The notes under the pieces are model-generated. The model saw nothing but the letters and a program-made list of their open reading frames with translations, did not search any database and was not told the DNA's origin. A stretch of DNA of 64,000 nt, taken from Sacculina carcini (lineage: Eukaryota > Arthropoda > Thecostraca > Sacculinidae). Below, in pieces: positions 43,494 through 55,055 of this stretch. Each line of letters starts with the position of its first letter. The stretch's first letter is position 1. The position numbers and the translations under genes are program-made. The DNA lies in contig OU696588.1 in NCBI GenBank assembly GCA_916048095.2, forward strand, positions 1,757,501 through 1,821,500, in the 5' to 3' direction.

Positions 43494-44302
43494 ATCACGA
43501 CGCAGATATCAAAGTTGGTTTACCAAGACTTGTATTTTCGCCTGAATCTTGTCGGAGCGATTTGTTCACTATTTAGATGCTTCGTTTCTCTGCGGTGCTT
43601 TTTGTCCTGATATGGACTTGTATGTATCGGAATTGTTTTTCTAACGTTTTATTTGAACTCCATGTTCTTGTATTGTGTTGTCGACGGTGCTTTTCTGATC
43701 TTTCCTGGCCTGAACTGGACAACGTGGTGCGGTTGTGTTTGATGCTGGCGCAGTGCGATGCTTATTTTATAACGAATATATTTCTCATTTTTATCGTGTT
43801 TTGTTTTTCTTCAACGTAGCGGTTATTTCAAAACGTTTCAAGTGATATAACAGGCACTTGTCACTGACACAATTCGATCGCCTGGGCGAATAGATGCGGC
43901 AGTTTCACTTCGATCTCGTCGTCTTGAGCTAGCAAGTATGCTGGAAGCGGAGCGAATAGTTGTCGCAATTCGCTAGGCTATGTTCACAAGTCTATAAATA
44001 TTTATTCAATCGGGCTCGTAGAACGGAGAAGGTGCAATGTGTACAGCTAGGCGTGATGGAAGTTATCGTAGGTTACTTCTCGGATGCCTTTTACTCTTTG
44101 ATCCTTATTTTTCCAGAATTTGTGACGGTCAACATTTCGCTAGCTGACTTTTCACCGTCCTGATAGTTTTATTCGGAACTTTTTGTCATCCGGAGTACGG
44201 CTTGCTGTTCTTCTGTCGGTGTGTGTGTGTGTCTCCGATAGAATGGGGTGATTTACGTTTGTTTCCGCGTTGTGTGTGCGTGTGTGTGTGCTGGGTTTTC
44301 AG

Positions 44303-44571
44303 GGCAGTTCGAGTGTGAGACTTGCGGTAAGCGTTATGCGCGCCATCAGTCACTAGCTTACCACATGAAAACCCACCAGGGGCTCACCGTATGTCCTCTG
44401 TGTCAACGAGTCTACAGTATGGTGCACAACTTGCGACTGCACTTGCGCCGAGTGCATCACTTGTCAGTGGAGCAGGTGCGTAGCATCGTGCCCACTCGAC
44501 AACGATTCTCCAGCGATTTGTTGTTTCAGTCTGCGTCAATGTCGCCTCCAGTGAGAAGATCTGACGACTAA
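44303..44571 (+). CDS. C2H2 zinc-finger cassette B6 (terminal exon)
   Basis: It enters in phase 1 after a TG tract and GGGTTTTCAG. Finger 1 is FECETCGKRYARHQSLAYH and finger 2 is CPLCQRVYSMVHNLRLH. Helix residues are R,Q,S,Y and M,H,N,L. The tail HLSVEQVRSIVPTRQR is the clearest example of the shared C-terminal motif, followed by Ser-rich residues ending RRSDD. Confidence 0.93.
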
Positions 44572-45558
44572 TCTAGCACAGAACCCTGTCATGTTCGCAG
44601 GCGTTCCACTCATAATTACTGTGTCCAACACCGAAATATTGACTGGGATGGAATGACGATTGAGAAGATCGATTGAAAGGAGTCATACGTAGTGGAAGTT
44701 ATCGTTAAGTTACTTTTTACAGCTGTTCAAGCCGTGTTTCGGGTAATACCGCTTCGGCTTCATTCGTTTTTCTTATCGACGTTCGGTTTGAACGGTCTTA
44801 TTGGCACTGGCAATAGTCTGGAATTCATGTTTGCTTTTATACACGAAATCATGTTCTGTGTTTGTTGTCTATTCATGTATCTATCTTGTGTGTGTTATTG
44901 TTGATAACTGGAGCTTATCAATCATTTTCAAAGTGGTTTCTTTTGCTGGTCGGCTGGTTTTGCTCAATTGCTATATCATTGGGACAATGTGAATCCCATG
45001 CGAACATTGTGATGTTTATTTTCTAATACACTGCTGCTTTGACTGGTGTTTTCTTTCTGAACGCCAGACAGCTGGTTCGCTTCGTGGCCTGGTTTAGACT
45101 AGCACGAACTAACTGAATGAGCCCATGAGCTTGAGATTACGCGTGGATCTGCGTTACATCTGTCGTCATCTACTGAATTGTAGTATATCTTCAACGTCAC
45201 GTAGTGCCTCCATTGTATAGAGTCACGATTCATAACGAAGTCCAAGGAAATTAGACACAAAGGCAGACATTTTGGAATGAAACTCTTGGAATTCATCATA
45301 TCATCATTTCATCATTCTGACACATCATTTCATCATCATTTGATGCATCATATGAGATGTTTATATCACCGTTTGAAGGATGTTATTTTCGAGCGCATTA
45401 CGTTTTGATTGCAAACACACCTAGTACAGAAGAGTTGTTACCAGATTTCCCCAACAAAACACTTTCATTTCATACTTTAGCTATTTCTCTGGCTCAACGG
45501 TAAGCCGTATATGCACTGGTTTGTGTGTGTGTGTGGACGCTTGTGTGTCTGTGTTCAG
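44572..45558 (+). other. spacer between cassettes B6 and B7
   Basis: AT-rich, with a small TCATCATTTCATC repeat near 45297-45350. No exon supported. Confidence 0.6.
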
Positions 45559-45848
45559 ATATAGCGTCCGAATTGGCACTCGCGTCTGCCCAATTTTTAC
45601 AGTCGGCTGCACCCTCCACCCACGGTCTACACACGTGTGAAGTGTGTCATCGTTCTTACAAATCGAAATACGTGTTGACTCGCCACATGCAAGTGCACCA
45701 GGGTCGTACCGTGTGCACCGTGTGTGGTCGCGTGTTCAGCATGGTGCACCATTTGCGTCGACATCTGCTCTGTGTGCACACACTGACACGTCGTGCTGTT
45801 GATACCATCGTGCCTATGTCGCGAAGACAGCCCAGGGCGCGTCGCTAA
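45559..45848 (+). CDS. C2H2 zinc-finger cassette B7 (terminal exon)
   Basis: It enters in phase 1 after TG-rich sequence and GTGTTCAG. A lead of about 30 residues (ASELALASAQFLQSAAP) precedes finger 1, HTCEVCHRSYKSKYVLTRH. Finger 2 is CTVCGRVFSMVHHLRRH. Helix residues are S,Y,V,R and M,H,H,R. The tail TLTRRAVDTIVPMSRRQP is a basic version of the motif. Helix residues 1-5 of finger 2 resemble B6 and B8. Confidence 0.92.
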
Positions 45849-46446
45849 CTCCACTAGCGCAACATCACCAGCGAGATTCATTTGCATCTGTGCGATGTTT
45901 GTCTCGTTACAACACCTTCGATGAATACTGGCTTAGCCGTCATGTTGCGCCGTTTATCCTTGTATTTTTGCTAAATTTTCCCGGGTGCCTTCCATCTCGT
46001 CGTATGATGCTGAGAGTGTGAATAATACAGTGTGTAGCAACATTCAGTTCCCCATGATGGGCATTGCTGTGTTGACGAGTGTGAAGTGTGTCTGCAACGA
46101 TTTTGCTGGCGGTGTGCGATGCTGTTTTTGTCTTCTTCATGAATGATGATTTCAGGATGGTTGTGTTGATCTGTTTCTAGGATCTTGTTATCCGTTGGGT
46201 TTCGTTGCACTGATAGAGGACCGATTTATCCGATTTTTCCTCGTGGCCCTTTCGGCTCATCAAATTAATGGTCTACCAATACATTGGAGGTTTTCTGTAG
46301 CAAATCGATAGCTTGGTGCCTTTGATATGGTATCTTATCGCACTAAGTCGTTGAAGGACGCTCCCACTCGAAAAACTTGTGCTTTCGGCGTTGTCTAGGT
46401 GCGTTGTTTTTGCCACAATGCATGCCATCTTGTCGGATTGGCTGAA

Positions 46447-46592
46447 CATCCTTTTTTCCTCCTCCCTTCCTCCTTGCTTTTCTTTCTTTTATTTTCTCCC
46501 TTCTATTTTCTTCTTTTCTTCCTCCCTTCATCCCTTTCGTCCTCCCTTTCTTTCTTCCTTCTCCCTTCTCTTCCTTCTTCCGTTCATGCCAA
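46447..46592 (+). repeat. 146-bp polypyrimidine tract
   Basis: Almost pure C/T on the + strand (TCCTCCCTTCCTCC type). It ends about 95 bp before the acceptor of cassette B8. The open frames through it (Ser/Phe/Leu rich on +, Lys/Arg/Glu rich on -) are artefacts. Confidence 0.9.
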
Positions 46593-46685
46593 ATCCGGGC
46601 ACTATCACCGATTTCTGTTCTGGACTTTGCCAGTGTCGCTTGCCAGTGACCGGCGTGTATGTCTTTGTGTGTGTGTGTGCGGCAG

Positions 46686-46975
46686 TGGACGAACGGTGGA
46701 GGCCGCAGTTGCGCTGTCGTGTGTGTCAAGTGGTGTACTCGCGTCGTGATTGTCTCGCCGAGCACATGAAGAAACACTGTGGAATGACAGAGTGCCCTCT
46801 CTGTGCTCGGGTCTACAGTCTGGTGCACAACCTGCGCCGTCACATGCGCACGCATCATCAACTTTCCAACGAACATATCACCCAGATGCTTTCTTCGCGA
46901 AAGAATCCATTCGTTGTTGTTCCATACTCCTCTCCCTCGATGCCTCCTTGCTTTCCTCCTTATAAGCGTTCATAG
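46686..46975 (+). CDS. C2H2 zinc-finger cassette B8 (terminal exon)
   Basis: It enters in phase 1 after (TG)n-CGGCAG. Finger 1 is LRCRVCQVVYSRRDCLAEH and finger 2 is CPLCARVYSLVHNLRRH. The linker CGMTE is atypical: Cys and Met where others have EGKT. Helix residues are R,D,C,E and L,H,N,R. The tail QLSNEHITQMLSSRKNPF is followed by a Pro/Ser-rich end with FPPYKRS. Confidence 0.92.
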
Positions 46976-48289
46976 AGATTTCTTTGCGTACTAGGTATGT
47001 CACTGTGATTCCACCTAATGCCCTTGCCGTTCACTGTTACCTCCTGAAAATTGCATGAACGCGCATGATTGTTGTTTATTCTGTTGGAATATCGGAATAG
47101 TTCGCGGTCGATCTATATATCGATGCCAATTTCGTGTTTGTGTGTGTCTGATATGGGCCAATTATGGTTATTCAAGTTGGATTGGTTTTCGGCGCTGAGT
47201 GTTCTGCCGTTTCATGTTTGTCTTCTGGATTTTGCTTAGGATTGGCAAATTAGGTGGCAATATGTTTGCTATCTGCATTGACTAAACCAGTCGTAGAATT
47301 GTGTGTGCGATTGTGTACAATGTTTGCTGGCTCAGATTGTCATTGTAGCGATTTCGTCTGTGTGTGTATGTACATTTTTCAAAAATATAACCGGAAATTG
47401 TCTCTTTCAAGCGGCGTTTGTGTATCCATTTTATCCTCATAATTGTTCTAGTTGTGAGGACCTCAACTCTTAATGTGCTGGTGAAATACCACTAGTTGAA
47501 TCGCTCCTTCCATGTGTTTACTCTAACTCGAACACTTGGACTTCAAAACAGCAAGAAATTTGGTCTGGTGGTATTCATGATGGTGTATGTTTTTCCTACT
47601 ATGACGTAGTTCCATATAGGAAGATTAACTGAATTTAGATAGTTATCCTAGTACTGGTTAGAGCTAGGTGTTTTGTTTCGTTAAATCAGCGGCATATTTA
47701 CCGTATCGGTGTTGAGTTTCATTGCTCAGTTATCCTGACCGTGTGGTGTTTATCTATTCAATGTAATCAGGGGTAATTTCAAGCGAATTAACCATGATCC
47801 AGTGGAATTTTTGCGGGAACACTGTAGAGAACTTTCAACGTTCGATGATTCAACCAATGCTCGGTCTGTCTGACCTCGTTTTGTCTTCGATTCGGGGCTC
47901 ATTCTTGTAGTTTTGCACCCGAACTTCGGATAAACTTTTATTCACGTATTCAGTCATACTTTGAGGTATAATTGAGGCATTGAAACGGTTATTTTCCAGA
48001 GTTTCATAAACGTACACAAACACTTGAAATCCTCGTTGAATCTTGTGTTCGTCTTTGTATGTTGGTATTGTCAAATGATCACATGATGTGTGTGGACGCT
48101 GTCTTTCTTTTCCCATCGTTGCAAAACATTATAGACTGATATCGTGCACTGAAACGATTTCGAGCATTTTTCTTCGACACGGCGGACGACGTATCTAAGC
48201 GTTCCTCAGTTGAAGTGAAGGCTGTTTGTGCTAACGTGCACACTAGTCTACTGTGTGTTCGACCGTGTGTGTGTGTGTGGCTATTCCAG
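46976..48289 (+). other. spacer between cassettes B8 and B9
   Basis: No repeat family or exon recognised; AT-rich with short TG runs. Confidence 0.6.
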
Positions 48290-48573
48290 ATTGCTCACGA
48301 TCGTCGGGTGGTAGCGGTGGTGCCGTTATTGATAATGTGAAATCTCTCGAAAAGCACATGCGGCTGCACAATCAGCGGGCTCGTTGCCGTATGTGTGGTC
48401 GTGTCTACAGTAGTCAGAGATATTTGCGCGTGCATCTTCGTACAGTGCATTGGCTGTCGACTGAACAGGTGCAATCCATGGTGCCCACTCTGCGTTGGCG
48501 GCCCTCCATCAAGGACATTGTTGATCCGACCGTCGACAATAGTCACTCAACCAGGAATCAACGCAACAAATGA
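48290..48573 (+). CDS. zinc-finger cassette B9 with a degenerate first finger
   Basis: It enters in phase 1 after (TG)n and TATTCCAG. Finger 1 has lost its Cys pair: the region reads CSRSSGGSGGAVIDNVKS and only the helix and His pair remain (LEKHMRLH). Finger 2 is intact (CRMCGRVYSSQRYLRVH; helix S,R,Y,V). The tail WLSTEQVQSMVPTLRW keeps the shared motif. The frame and splice site are intact, so it is probably expressed as a one-finger isoform. AATAAA lies 9 bp after the stop. Confidence 0.88.
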
Positions 48574-48581
48574 TACACGTG

Positions 48582-48587
48582 AATAAA
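48582..48587 (+). terminator. poly(A) signal AATAAA for cassette B9
   Basis: AATAAA only 9 bp beyond the B9 stop, followed by TTGTGAACAATTT. Confidence 0.5.
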
Positions 48588-49319
48588 ATTGTGAACAATT
48601 TCGATAGTCTGTTTGTACGTTTTTCGTAAGTGCTACGCATTATGTGGATGCAAATTCGTTCTTCACAGCAGTTGCGTTTTAACGGTTATGTGGCCCAGTC
48701 CAGGAATAGACCTCTGACATACCTGAACTAGGAAGCTTATGGAATCTTTGGTTTCGGTCGTCTTCGGGTAGTTAGTTCTTTGAACCCTCCTACTTTCCGC
48801 GGAGTCCTGAGTTGATATTGCGAACTGTCTCGCGGTCGTCACATCCAGGCTGGTGTTCTTCATTATTCTGGTTTTATCGAGCAGTGTTGCATGCAGATTT
48901 TGTTCTTTCATAAGTGGTCACCTCTTCTGCGCGCGGGATTTCTGTGTGTGAGCTGTTCTTTCATGATTTTGTGCATCATTGGTGCTGAAACTCGACTGGA
49001 GCAGTTTTTATGAACTCACATTGAATGCCCAGACGAGTCGAGAGCGTGATCTGAAGGTGTGCCAACTTCAGTATTGACCTTGATGTTGTGCTGCCTGGAA
49101 GCATTCTCAGCTGGTGGAAGAAGAGACCAAATCAGAACCATAGGGAAAACATTAGAAGTTGTGCCCATACGAGTACCACGCACATACACTGAGCGGTCCG
49201 GATGATATCTCTCCTCTTGCAGCATCTTCACATGCCATCATGTCACGTACTGCGCGTGCGTACTTATTGAGTGGAGGTGATTGAAGCGCTTGGTTGTCGT
49301 GTTGTTTTTGGTGTTGCAG

Positions 49320-49549
49320 ACACTTTGCGTCATTACGTTTGCGTGGCGTGCGGCAAGGTGTATTGCTCCCAGGACGGCCTACGCACGCACATGAAGATGC
49401 ACGAGGGCAAGACACGATGTCCTCTCTGCAGTCGCGTGTACAGCAAGGTGTCCAATTTGCGCCACCATTTGCGTAGTTGTCATCATTTGAGTAAGCAAGA
49501 AGTGTGCGCCGTTGTTCCAACTCGAAATCACTCCCACAGTCGGCTCTAG
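49320..49549 (+). CDS. C2H2 zinc-finger cassette B10 (terminal exon)
   Basis: It enters in phase 1 after a T/G-rich tract and GTGTTGCAG. Finger 1 is YVCVACGKVYCSQDGLRTH and finger 2 is CPLCSRVYSKVSNLRHH. Helix residues are S,D,G,T and K,S,N,H. The tail HLSKQEVCAVVPTRNHSH is a clear LSxEQV/VPTR motif. Confidence 0.93.
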
Positions 49550-50396
49550 ATTCGTCCTGTCCGATCTTCTCAAGTATTCCAGAGCCTCGCGTGCGTTTTT
49601 GTCGTTGCATGATCAAAGTGTGCGATTGTCGTTTTTGGTGTTGAATTGTGTACTGCGCATGGAGGAATCATTTTATATTTTGTTGATGTTACTCGTGTCA
49701 AAACTAATGATCCGCTTCTTTCAACTCAATCGTTTTGTTTGTGTTGTGTTTGCTCGGTGTTGAATACACTGCAGGTTTTCATCGAGTTATTTCTTCATTT
49801 TTCAGACCTCTGTGTCGTTGGGAAAATTACTATATCGTGTTTGCATTTTGAATATGTTTCTGGGTGGGTTTCCTGGGGTTGTGTTCACTGACGAAGTCAG
49901 TTTTCGGAACTAGAGTGAAATGTAGTATCTGTGTATTAGTTTTTGATAGCGTTCACCAATAATGGTTGGCACTGAATTTTTATTTTATCGGTGCTGGTGT
50001 TTACACCTATAAGCTACTAAACAACACACTTGACCGTGTTGTTTCATTGCGTTGAAATACATGCAGCAATTTTTCGTTACTTACATTCGTATTTCGTATG
50101 AACGCTGTCAATGGCTGGAAGAAGCCTCATCTTTTCTTGCGCGTGCGAGGACTTCTTATATTCGCATATAATTCCCGCCAATAAGAGAGGAATAATTTGA
50201 TATGGGAGAGATATCTCGACCTCCTTTGCCTCTTGACCGGAATTTCGCGTTTATGTTGTTAGTTGGCCAGATGCGGAGCACTGCACTGTCCCTACTGAGT
50301 GTCTTTCTGTGCGTTGTTTGCGCAAACTTGCTGAGCTTGTTCATGTGCAGTGTGAAAATCCCGTCCGATAAGTTATCGTGCGTGTGTGTGTTGCAG

Positions 50397-50704
50397 TGTG
50401 TCTTATTTGCGGCAAAGTGTTTGCTTCGTACAACGGCTGCCGTAGCCACATGAAGAAGCACGAGGGTCGCACCGTGTGTCCTCTATGCGGTGGCGTCTAC
50501 AGCCGCGTCGATAACCTGCGCAAGCACATGGAGTCGCTGCACCACCTGTCGCCTGAACACGTGCGCAAGCTGATTCCGACACGTGGTCGCGCCGGTAGTC
50601 GTCTGGGCCGTCCGTTGCCCATGTTGTTGCAATTAAGCCAGCAGCAGCAGCAACAACAACAACAGTCGCAGTCAGACACTGAGTCAGATTCCCGTCCGTC
50701 CTGA
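50397..50704 (+). CDS. C2H2 zinc-finger cassette B11 with polyglutamine tail
   Basis: It enters in phase 1 after (TG)n and TTGCAG. Finger 1 starts at once (VCLICGKVFASYNGCRSH) and finger 2 is CPLCGGVYSRVDNLRKH. Helix residues are S,N,G,S and R,D,N,K; the finger 2 set resembles known purine-rich, GAG-type modules. The tail has HLSPEHVRKLIPTRGR, then seven or eight glutamines and an acidic Ser-rich end (SDTESDSRPS). Confidence 0.92.
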
Positions 50705-52407
50705 ACAGTTGTCGACTGTTTTTTCCGATCACGACTTCCTAGTCGAATTGACGTTGGATGTGGCTATTGGCCTTCGCTCGATGTGTCACCACCTTTGCGC
50801 ATTGGACTTCTGTCATTCGGACAGCCGAGGTCAGCGTTGTAACTTACGAACGACCAAGGTTCTGTGCGATTTTGTGCCTCAGCGTGGTTCGGAATGTCGA
50901 TGGGAATGTCCCAACTTGTTCTTCCAGACACGCCGCGCTGTGTCAGCACGCGCACACCTGTGTGTGTGTGTCGATTATCATGGGATTATGTGTCATAAGC
51001 TTTTCCACGATGTTTTTTGCGTTCTTTTTGTCGGCAGACGCCATCATTCGGGTGAAATGCCAAAATTATGTTACCTCGTCTTCGGCATGTTTTACTGTGT
51101 GCCTGACTTGTGCTAAACTCTATTATCAATCAATGCAATGTTGTATCGCAACCGGGTTCTCATGGCATCAACATTATATTGTGCTATACTATCCGTTACA
51201 TGAAAACTTGACAGTTATGTTCGTTTTTCGTCTGACTGTATTTGTATCTGTGCTTTGATGATCGACATGTATCTTCCTGTCCTCCATTGTGCTGGTAGCT
51301 CGGAGCGGTCTTTCGAGAGTGAACGACGCATGCAGTATAGGTTTGCGAGCGTGAATGTGCGGATATATTGTACACCTTGTTATCCGCACTATTTATGCAT
51401 TTTTACGTCCTACTATACGAGCACGTACTCGTTTTTCGGCATAAATGTTAGTGCTTTATCACGCATTTTACCTCTTTCGTTGTGTTTTCTGCTGCGTCAG
51501 TCGGGGTGTGGTCATGTTGTCTTGTTTCAGTCAGTTGTGTCCTAGCGTGTCCTTGTACCTGACTTTTGTCCATGTTGTAAAACTGAATGCATTCAGTTTA
51601 TGCTCTTAGTTATCTTGTGACATTTTCTTTATAGCGTATTTCATGTGGGATCTATTGTACTTGGCATTTTAATTGCGATATTCGAGACATCTCAGCATCT
51701 CTTTTCTTTTGTGCACTATTTGTTCATTATTTCTATTCGACGTTTGACAATTATGGTTTGTATTCTTGTGATAGTTTTATTTCAGGAGGATTTTAGTCTC
51801 TTCGTATACGACATTCAGGAATATGTACATAGACTCATTGAGCGGCAGTGTTGTATGAACGTTGCTGTAACGGATTGAAGGTCGAATACATGAGTCTATT
51901 TCGCAGTGTCACTTCAGTACTTCACTTAGTTGCAGTATCAAACGGTCATTTATCAAATTTTGATCGAATTTCCTCACAGCGAAAAAAAACGCGCTAGCAA
52001 CGGATCGTGTCTGGGGTTCTATTGAGACATTTTTGCGTTCCCCAAAAGATATCTCGTTATCATCTGGAAATAGGGAAGAAGCGAATCACCGCTTCTTACA
52101 TTCGTTTTTGTTGCCTTCGTTTGTTGTTCTATTGCTTGACTTTGGTCCATGGCTGGGTGTATCCAGTTGTTTTCACATTTATCGGGCTTTGCCTCATGTA
52201 TTCGTTTCCCCGATCTTTTCTCCACGTGATCTTTTCCGGATCGAGCGTCCAATATATGTACGATATTTAGTTAGCTAGATCAGTTGCGCCGTGGTGTCGA
52301 TTCACACCTCCACCGCTGCCACGACATCATACAAGCCAATGGCACCCGAACTACACGTGACGCTTCTGTGCATACGTGACCGATTGTGGTGCCGTGTGTG
52401 CCGCCAG
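50705..52407 (+). other. spacer between cassettes B11 and B12
   Basis: No exon or repeat family supported; open frames here lack zinc-finger or other motifs. Confidence 0.55.
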
Positions 52408-52670
52408 GAACGGCGACATTTGTGCCGGACACCGCTGGCGGCGGCGTCGGAGGCCTCTACAGATGCTACCTGTGCGGACAGAGGTACACGGTGCTCACCA
52501 GCTTGCGCATGCACATGAAGAAGCACCAGGGCAAGACGGTGTGCGTGGTGTGTGGCGGCGTTTTCAGCATGACCAACAATCTTCGTCGTCACATGCGCTG
52601 CGTGCATCGTATGTCTCGTGACCAAGTAGATTCGCTGTGTCGATCGACCCGTCTCGGTGTCGACAACTAG
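52408..52670 (+). CDS. C2H2 zinc-finger cassette B12 (terminal exon)
   Basis: It enters in phase 1 after GTGTGTGCCGCCAG. A Gly-rich lead (TAGGGVGG) precedes finger 1, YRCYLCGQRYTVLTSLRMH; finger 2 is CVVCGGVFSMTNNLRRH. Helix residues are V,T,S,M and M,N,N,R. The tail RMSRDQVDSLCRSTRLG has Cys where others have Val-Pro. Finger 2 is nearly the same as in B13. Confidence 0.92.
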
Positions 52671-53283
52671 GTGGTCGCTGAGTGTTGCCAATACTCACAG
52701 AATAGTCGAGTGCAGTTCTTTTGACGCCCATGTGACGCAGGGAAATACCACTACCTGATGGTTGACGTTTGTGGTTTGATTTGACGAGAAGCTGTGAGTG
52801 AGCTGTCCGTTTATGAACAGCTTAATGCATATTGACATATTGGTTCTAACTGACATCCCAAGGATGAAAAAGTTCTGTATAAGTATTGATCATTCTTGAC
52901 AAAGAGTGTCAACATTTCTTGTAGACACTTCCACGAATAACACATGCACACGCGCTGGTGACGTCACTTTTCTCTTTTCCCTGTCGAAATCTAAACCAGG
53001 ATCACATCTAGTCCTTCATGATGATCAGCGATCATTGTTGACTTTTTTGCTCGTCAGACATGTGTGTGTATGTCTGCGTGTTAGTGCGTACGTGAGTCCC
53101 GCGCGTAATTTTGGGGATATGCAAATGACCTAGTCTTTATCGATTTTGTCTGTGGAATATGCTCATTGTTTCCACATGATTTTTAATTTCCTTGTTTCTT
53201 TTTGTTATTCATGTACGTTGATTCTAGATCAGATGCGTATATCCATATTTGTCTATGTCAACGTTTCATCTATCTGTCTAGAC

Positions 53284-53506
53284 CAGTGGTGCGTAACCTG
53301 TCTCCTCCGATTCCCCACTTCGTAATGAACCAACTCTACATTTTCCACAACAGCGCTGATAAATCCAACTAATTCAGTTCCGCCTGATTAAATGTCAGAA
53401 AATCACTAATAAACTAAAATAGCATAATTTGGATTGATGAAACACATATTTGTCCTTCTCCAACGTTTAATTTCCCCATTTGGCAGTCCCTCCACTTCCA
53501 CCACTG
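53284..53506. mobile_element. short hAT-like element
   Basis: Starts CAGTGGTGCGTAACC and ends TTCCACCACTG; the interior (AATGAACCAACTCTACATTT) resembles the remnant at 11589. Confidence 0.45.
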
Positions 53507-53543
53507 GTGAATTCCCCACATGTTACCGACCAATGGTCTAAGC

Positions 53544-54044
53544 CAGTGGTTATTAACCTGGGGGTCGTTTGGAATTTCTTGAGGGGTCACAATGGGTTCA
53601 GGAGAATAAATATTTATCATATATATTTTACACGTATTTGAAATAGCCAGTAGGACTTTTACCAGTTTGACAAGATCAACACTGATTACAAGTTAGCTGG
53701 TCTGCCGCACATTAACCATAGCCAGTGTTACCAAAATAGCCTTAAATTCCCATTATAACTCAAAGAGTCGGCAAGTTACTGTTGTGAAGAGCGTGTTGTG
53801 CATCGTTGTGCAATACGGTTTCAAGTAGTGGCGTTTCATGCGAGCGCGTTTCAAGTAGTGGTCATGATACAATGTCCTTGTCCTATACAATGCCATATGA
53901 TACAATGCAATGTCCTTGAGGTGCTCTGTCCATGTCAAGGCCACAGGCGAGCAGTGTTGGTTCGGTGGTCAATTTTACTATAGGGGCCATAATAATAATT
54001 GATAAGTCCCGGGGATCATGGGATAAAAAGGTTTAGAACCACTG
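53544..54044. mobile_element. 501-bp hAT-like element
   Basis: The inverted ends CAGTGGTTATTAACCT and AGGTTTAGAACCACTG are clear. The flanks GTCTAAGC/GTCTATTC may be a degraded 8-bp duplication. It carries the CTGGGGGTCG subterminal sequence common in hAT elements. Non-coding. Confidence 0.7.
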
Positions 54045-54384
54045 GTCTATTCACTTGTGTGCTAGATTTGCTAGATTTTCAGTCGTCTACGCGGTGTGTG
54101 TGTGTGACGAGTGGAAATTCGACAATTTGTATTTTTCATTCTCTCTTGAGTGTAGTCTTCTTAGAATGTCTCGTGAGTTATGCTGAATGTTAGTTTTGTT
54201 CTCATCTGCGAACAGTGCAGCTTTTCTGGTGCGATAACTGGGTATTACGATACTTTGAACATTTGTTTTGATTTCGCATGATGATGCAGTTTGAAATAGA
54301 CGTTGAACCAAGTTGTCTGTTTATTGGCCATGTCACTTTTTCGTGTAATCCAATTTTGCTCAGTGGAATCCGATCTTGAAGACA

Positions 54385-54660
54385 ACCCGGCGGAACAGAA
54401 TTTAATTGGGCGAATTCTACAATCCCACAGCCCCTGTCCAACCAGCAGAAAATGATGGTGCCAGATATCTGTCATGAGTTGTGACATGCATTCTGGGGAG
54501 GTGGTCCTCTCTAATACGTCTTACGTCCTTGTGGCGCCATAGCGTGGAGAGGGTCAGTTCGGCGGTGGCAGCGAGCTGCACGGGGCACGCCTGTGTGTGT
54601 TCATAAACTTCGGCTTCTTTACGTGTAGCAGCTGCCACTTTGGCATTTAACCTTTATTTA
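54385..54660 (+). mobile_element. tRNA-derived SINE, copy 3 (5' truncated)
   Basis: Body and tail match the copies at 2752 and 9683 (CCCTGTCCAACCAGCAG, CTTGTGGCGCCATAGCGTGG, TTCATAAACTTCGGCTTC) but the tRNA head is missing. Confidence 0.8.
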
Positions 54661-55055
54661 ACTTCAATTGTGCTCCTATTTCTTCCGAAACTATTATTCT
54701 ACAATGGATGCTGTCATTTGCAGCGTTTTTGCTTACTTTCTATTTATACTTTTGCTTTCCGTATTTGTTTCTATTGAATTACACGTGTTTCATGTTGAGT
54801 CATGTTTCTAAGAGTGCACAATTGGTTTTTAATTCGTGATCAACTTGACACAATGTCCACTCACTTCTATGACTAAGATTGGATCCCGGCGTCCCATATT
54901 TTCCGGTTTTTCGCTGGCAATCCTCGTGCCACTGTGATGTCCACACCCTCGTGTAGTTGATTGTGCCTTCATGTTTGTGACCAGCATAAGAGAAGATGGG
55001 GAGGTGGTAGATGGATGTGGGACTCGTGATGGACTGTATTGTGTCTGGTTGGCAG

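Larger units (their letters stand above)
42035..44070. repeat. 2.0-kb tandem duplication, copy 2
   Basis: Second copy of 39990-42011; contains cassette B5 and the second SINE copy. The TG tract before the cassette is longer than in copy 1. Confidence 0.95.
52671..55055 (+). other. spacer between cassettes B12 and B13, with transposon remnants
   Basis: Contains hAT-like elements at 53284-53506 and 53544-54044 and a 5'-truncated SINE at 54385-54660. No exon supported. Confidence 0.65.

Noticed and set aside
46379-46685. N-terminal extension of the B8 zinc-finger frame, rich in Ser, Phe and Pro
   Set aside because: It is translation of the polypyrimidine tract; the exon starts at the AG acceptor at 46686 in phase 1 like all other cassettes.
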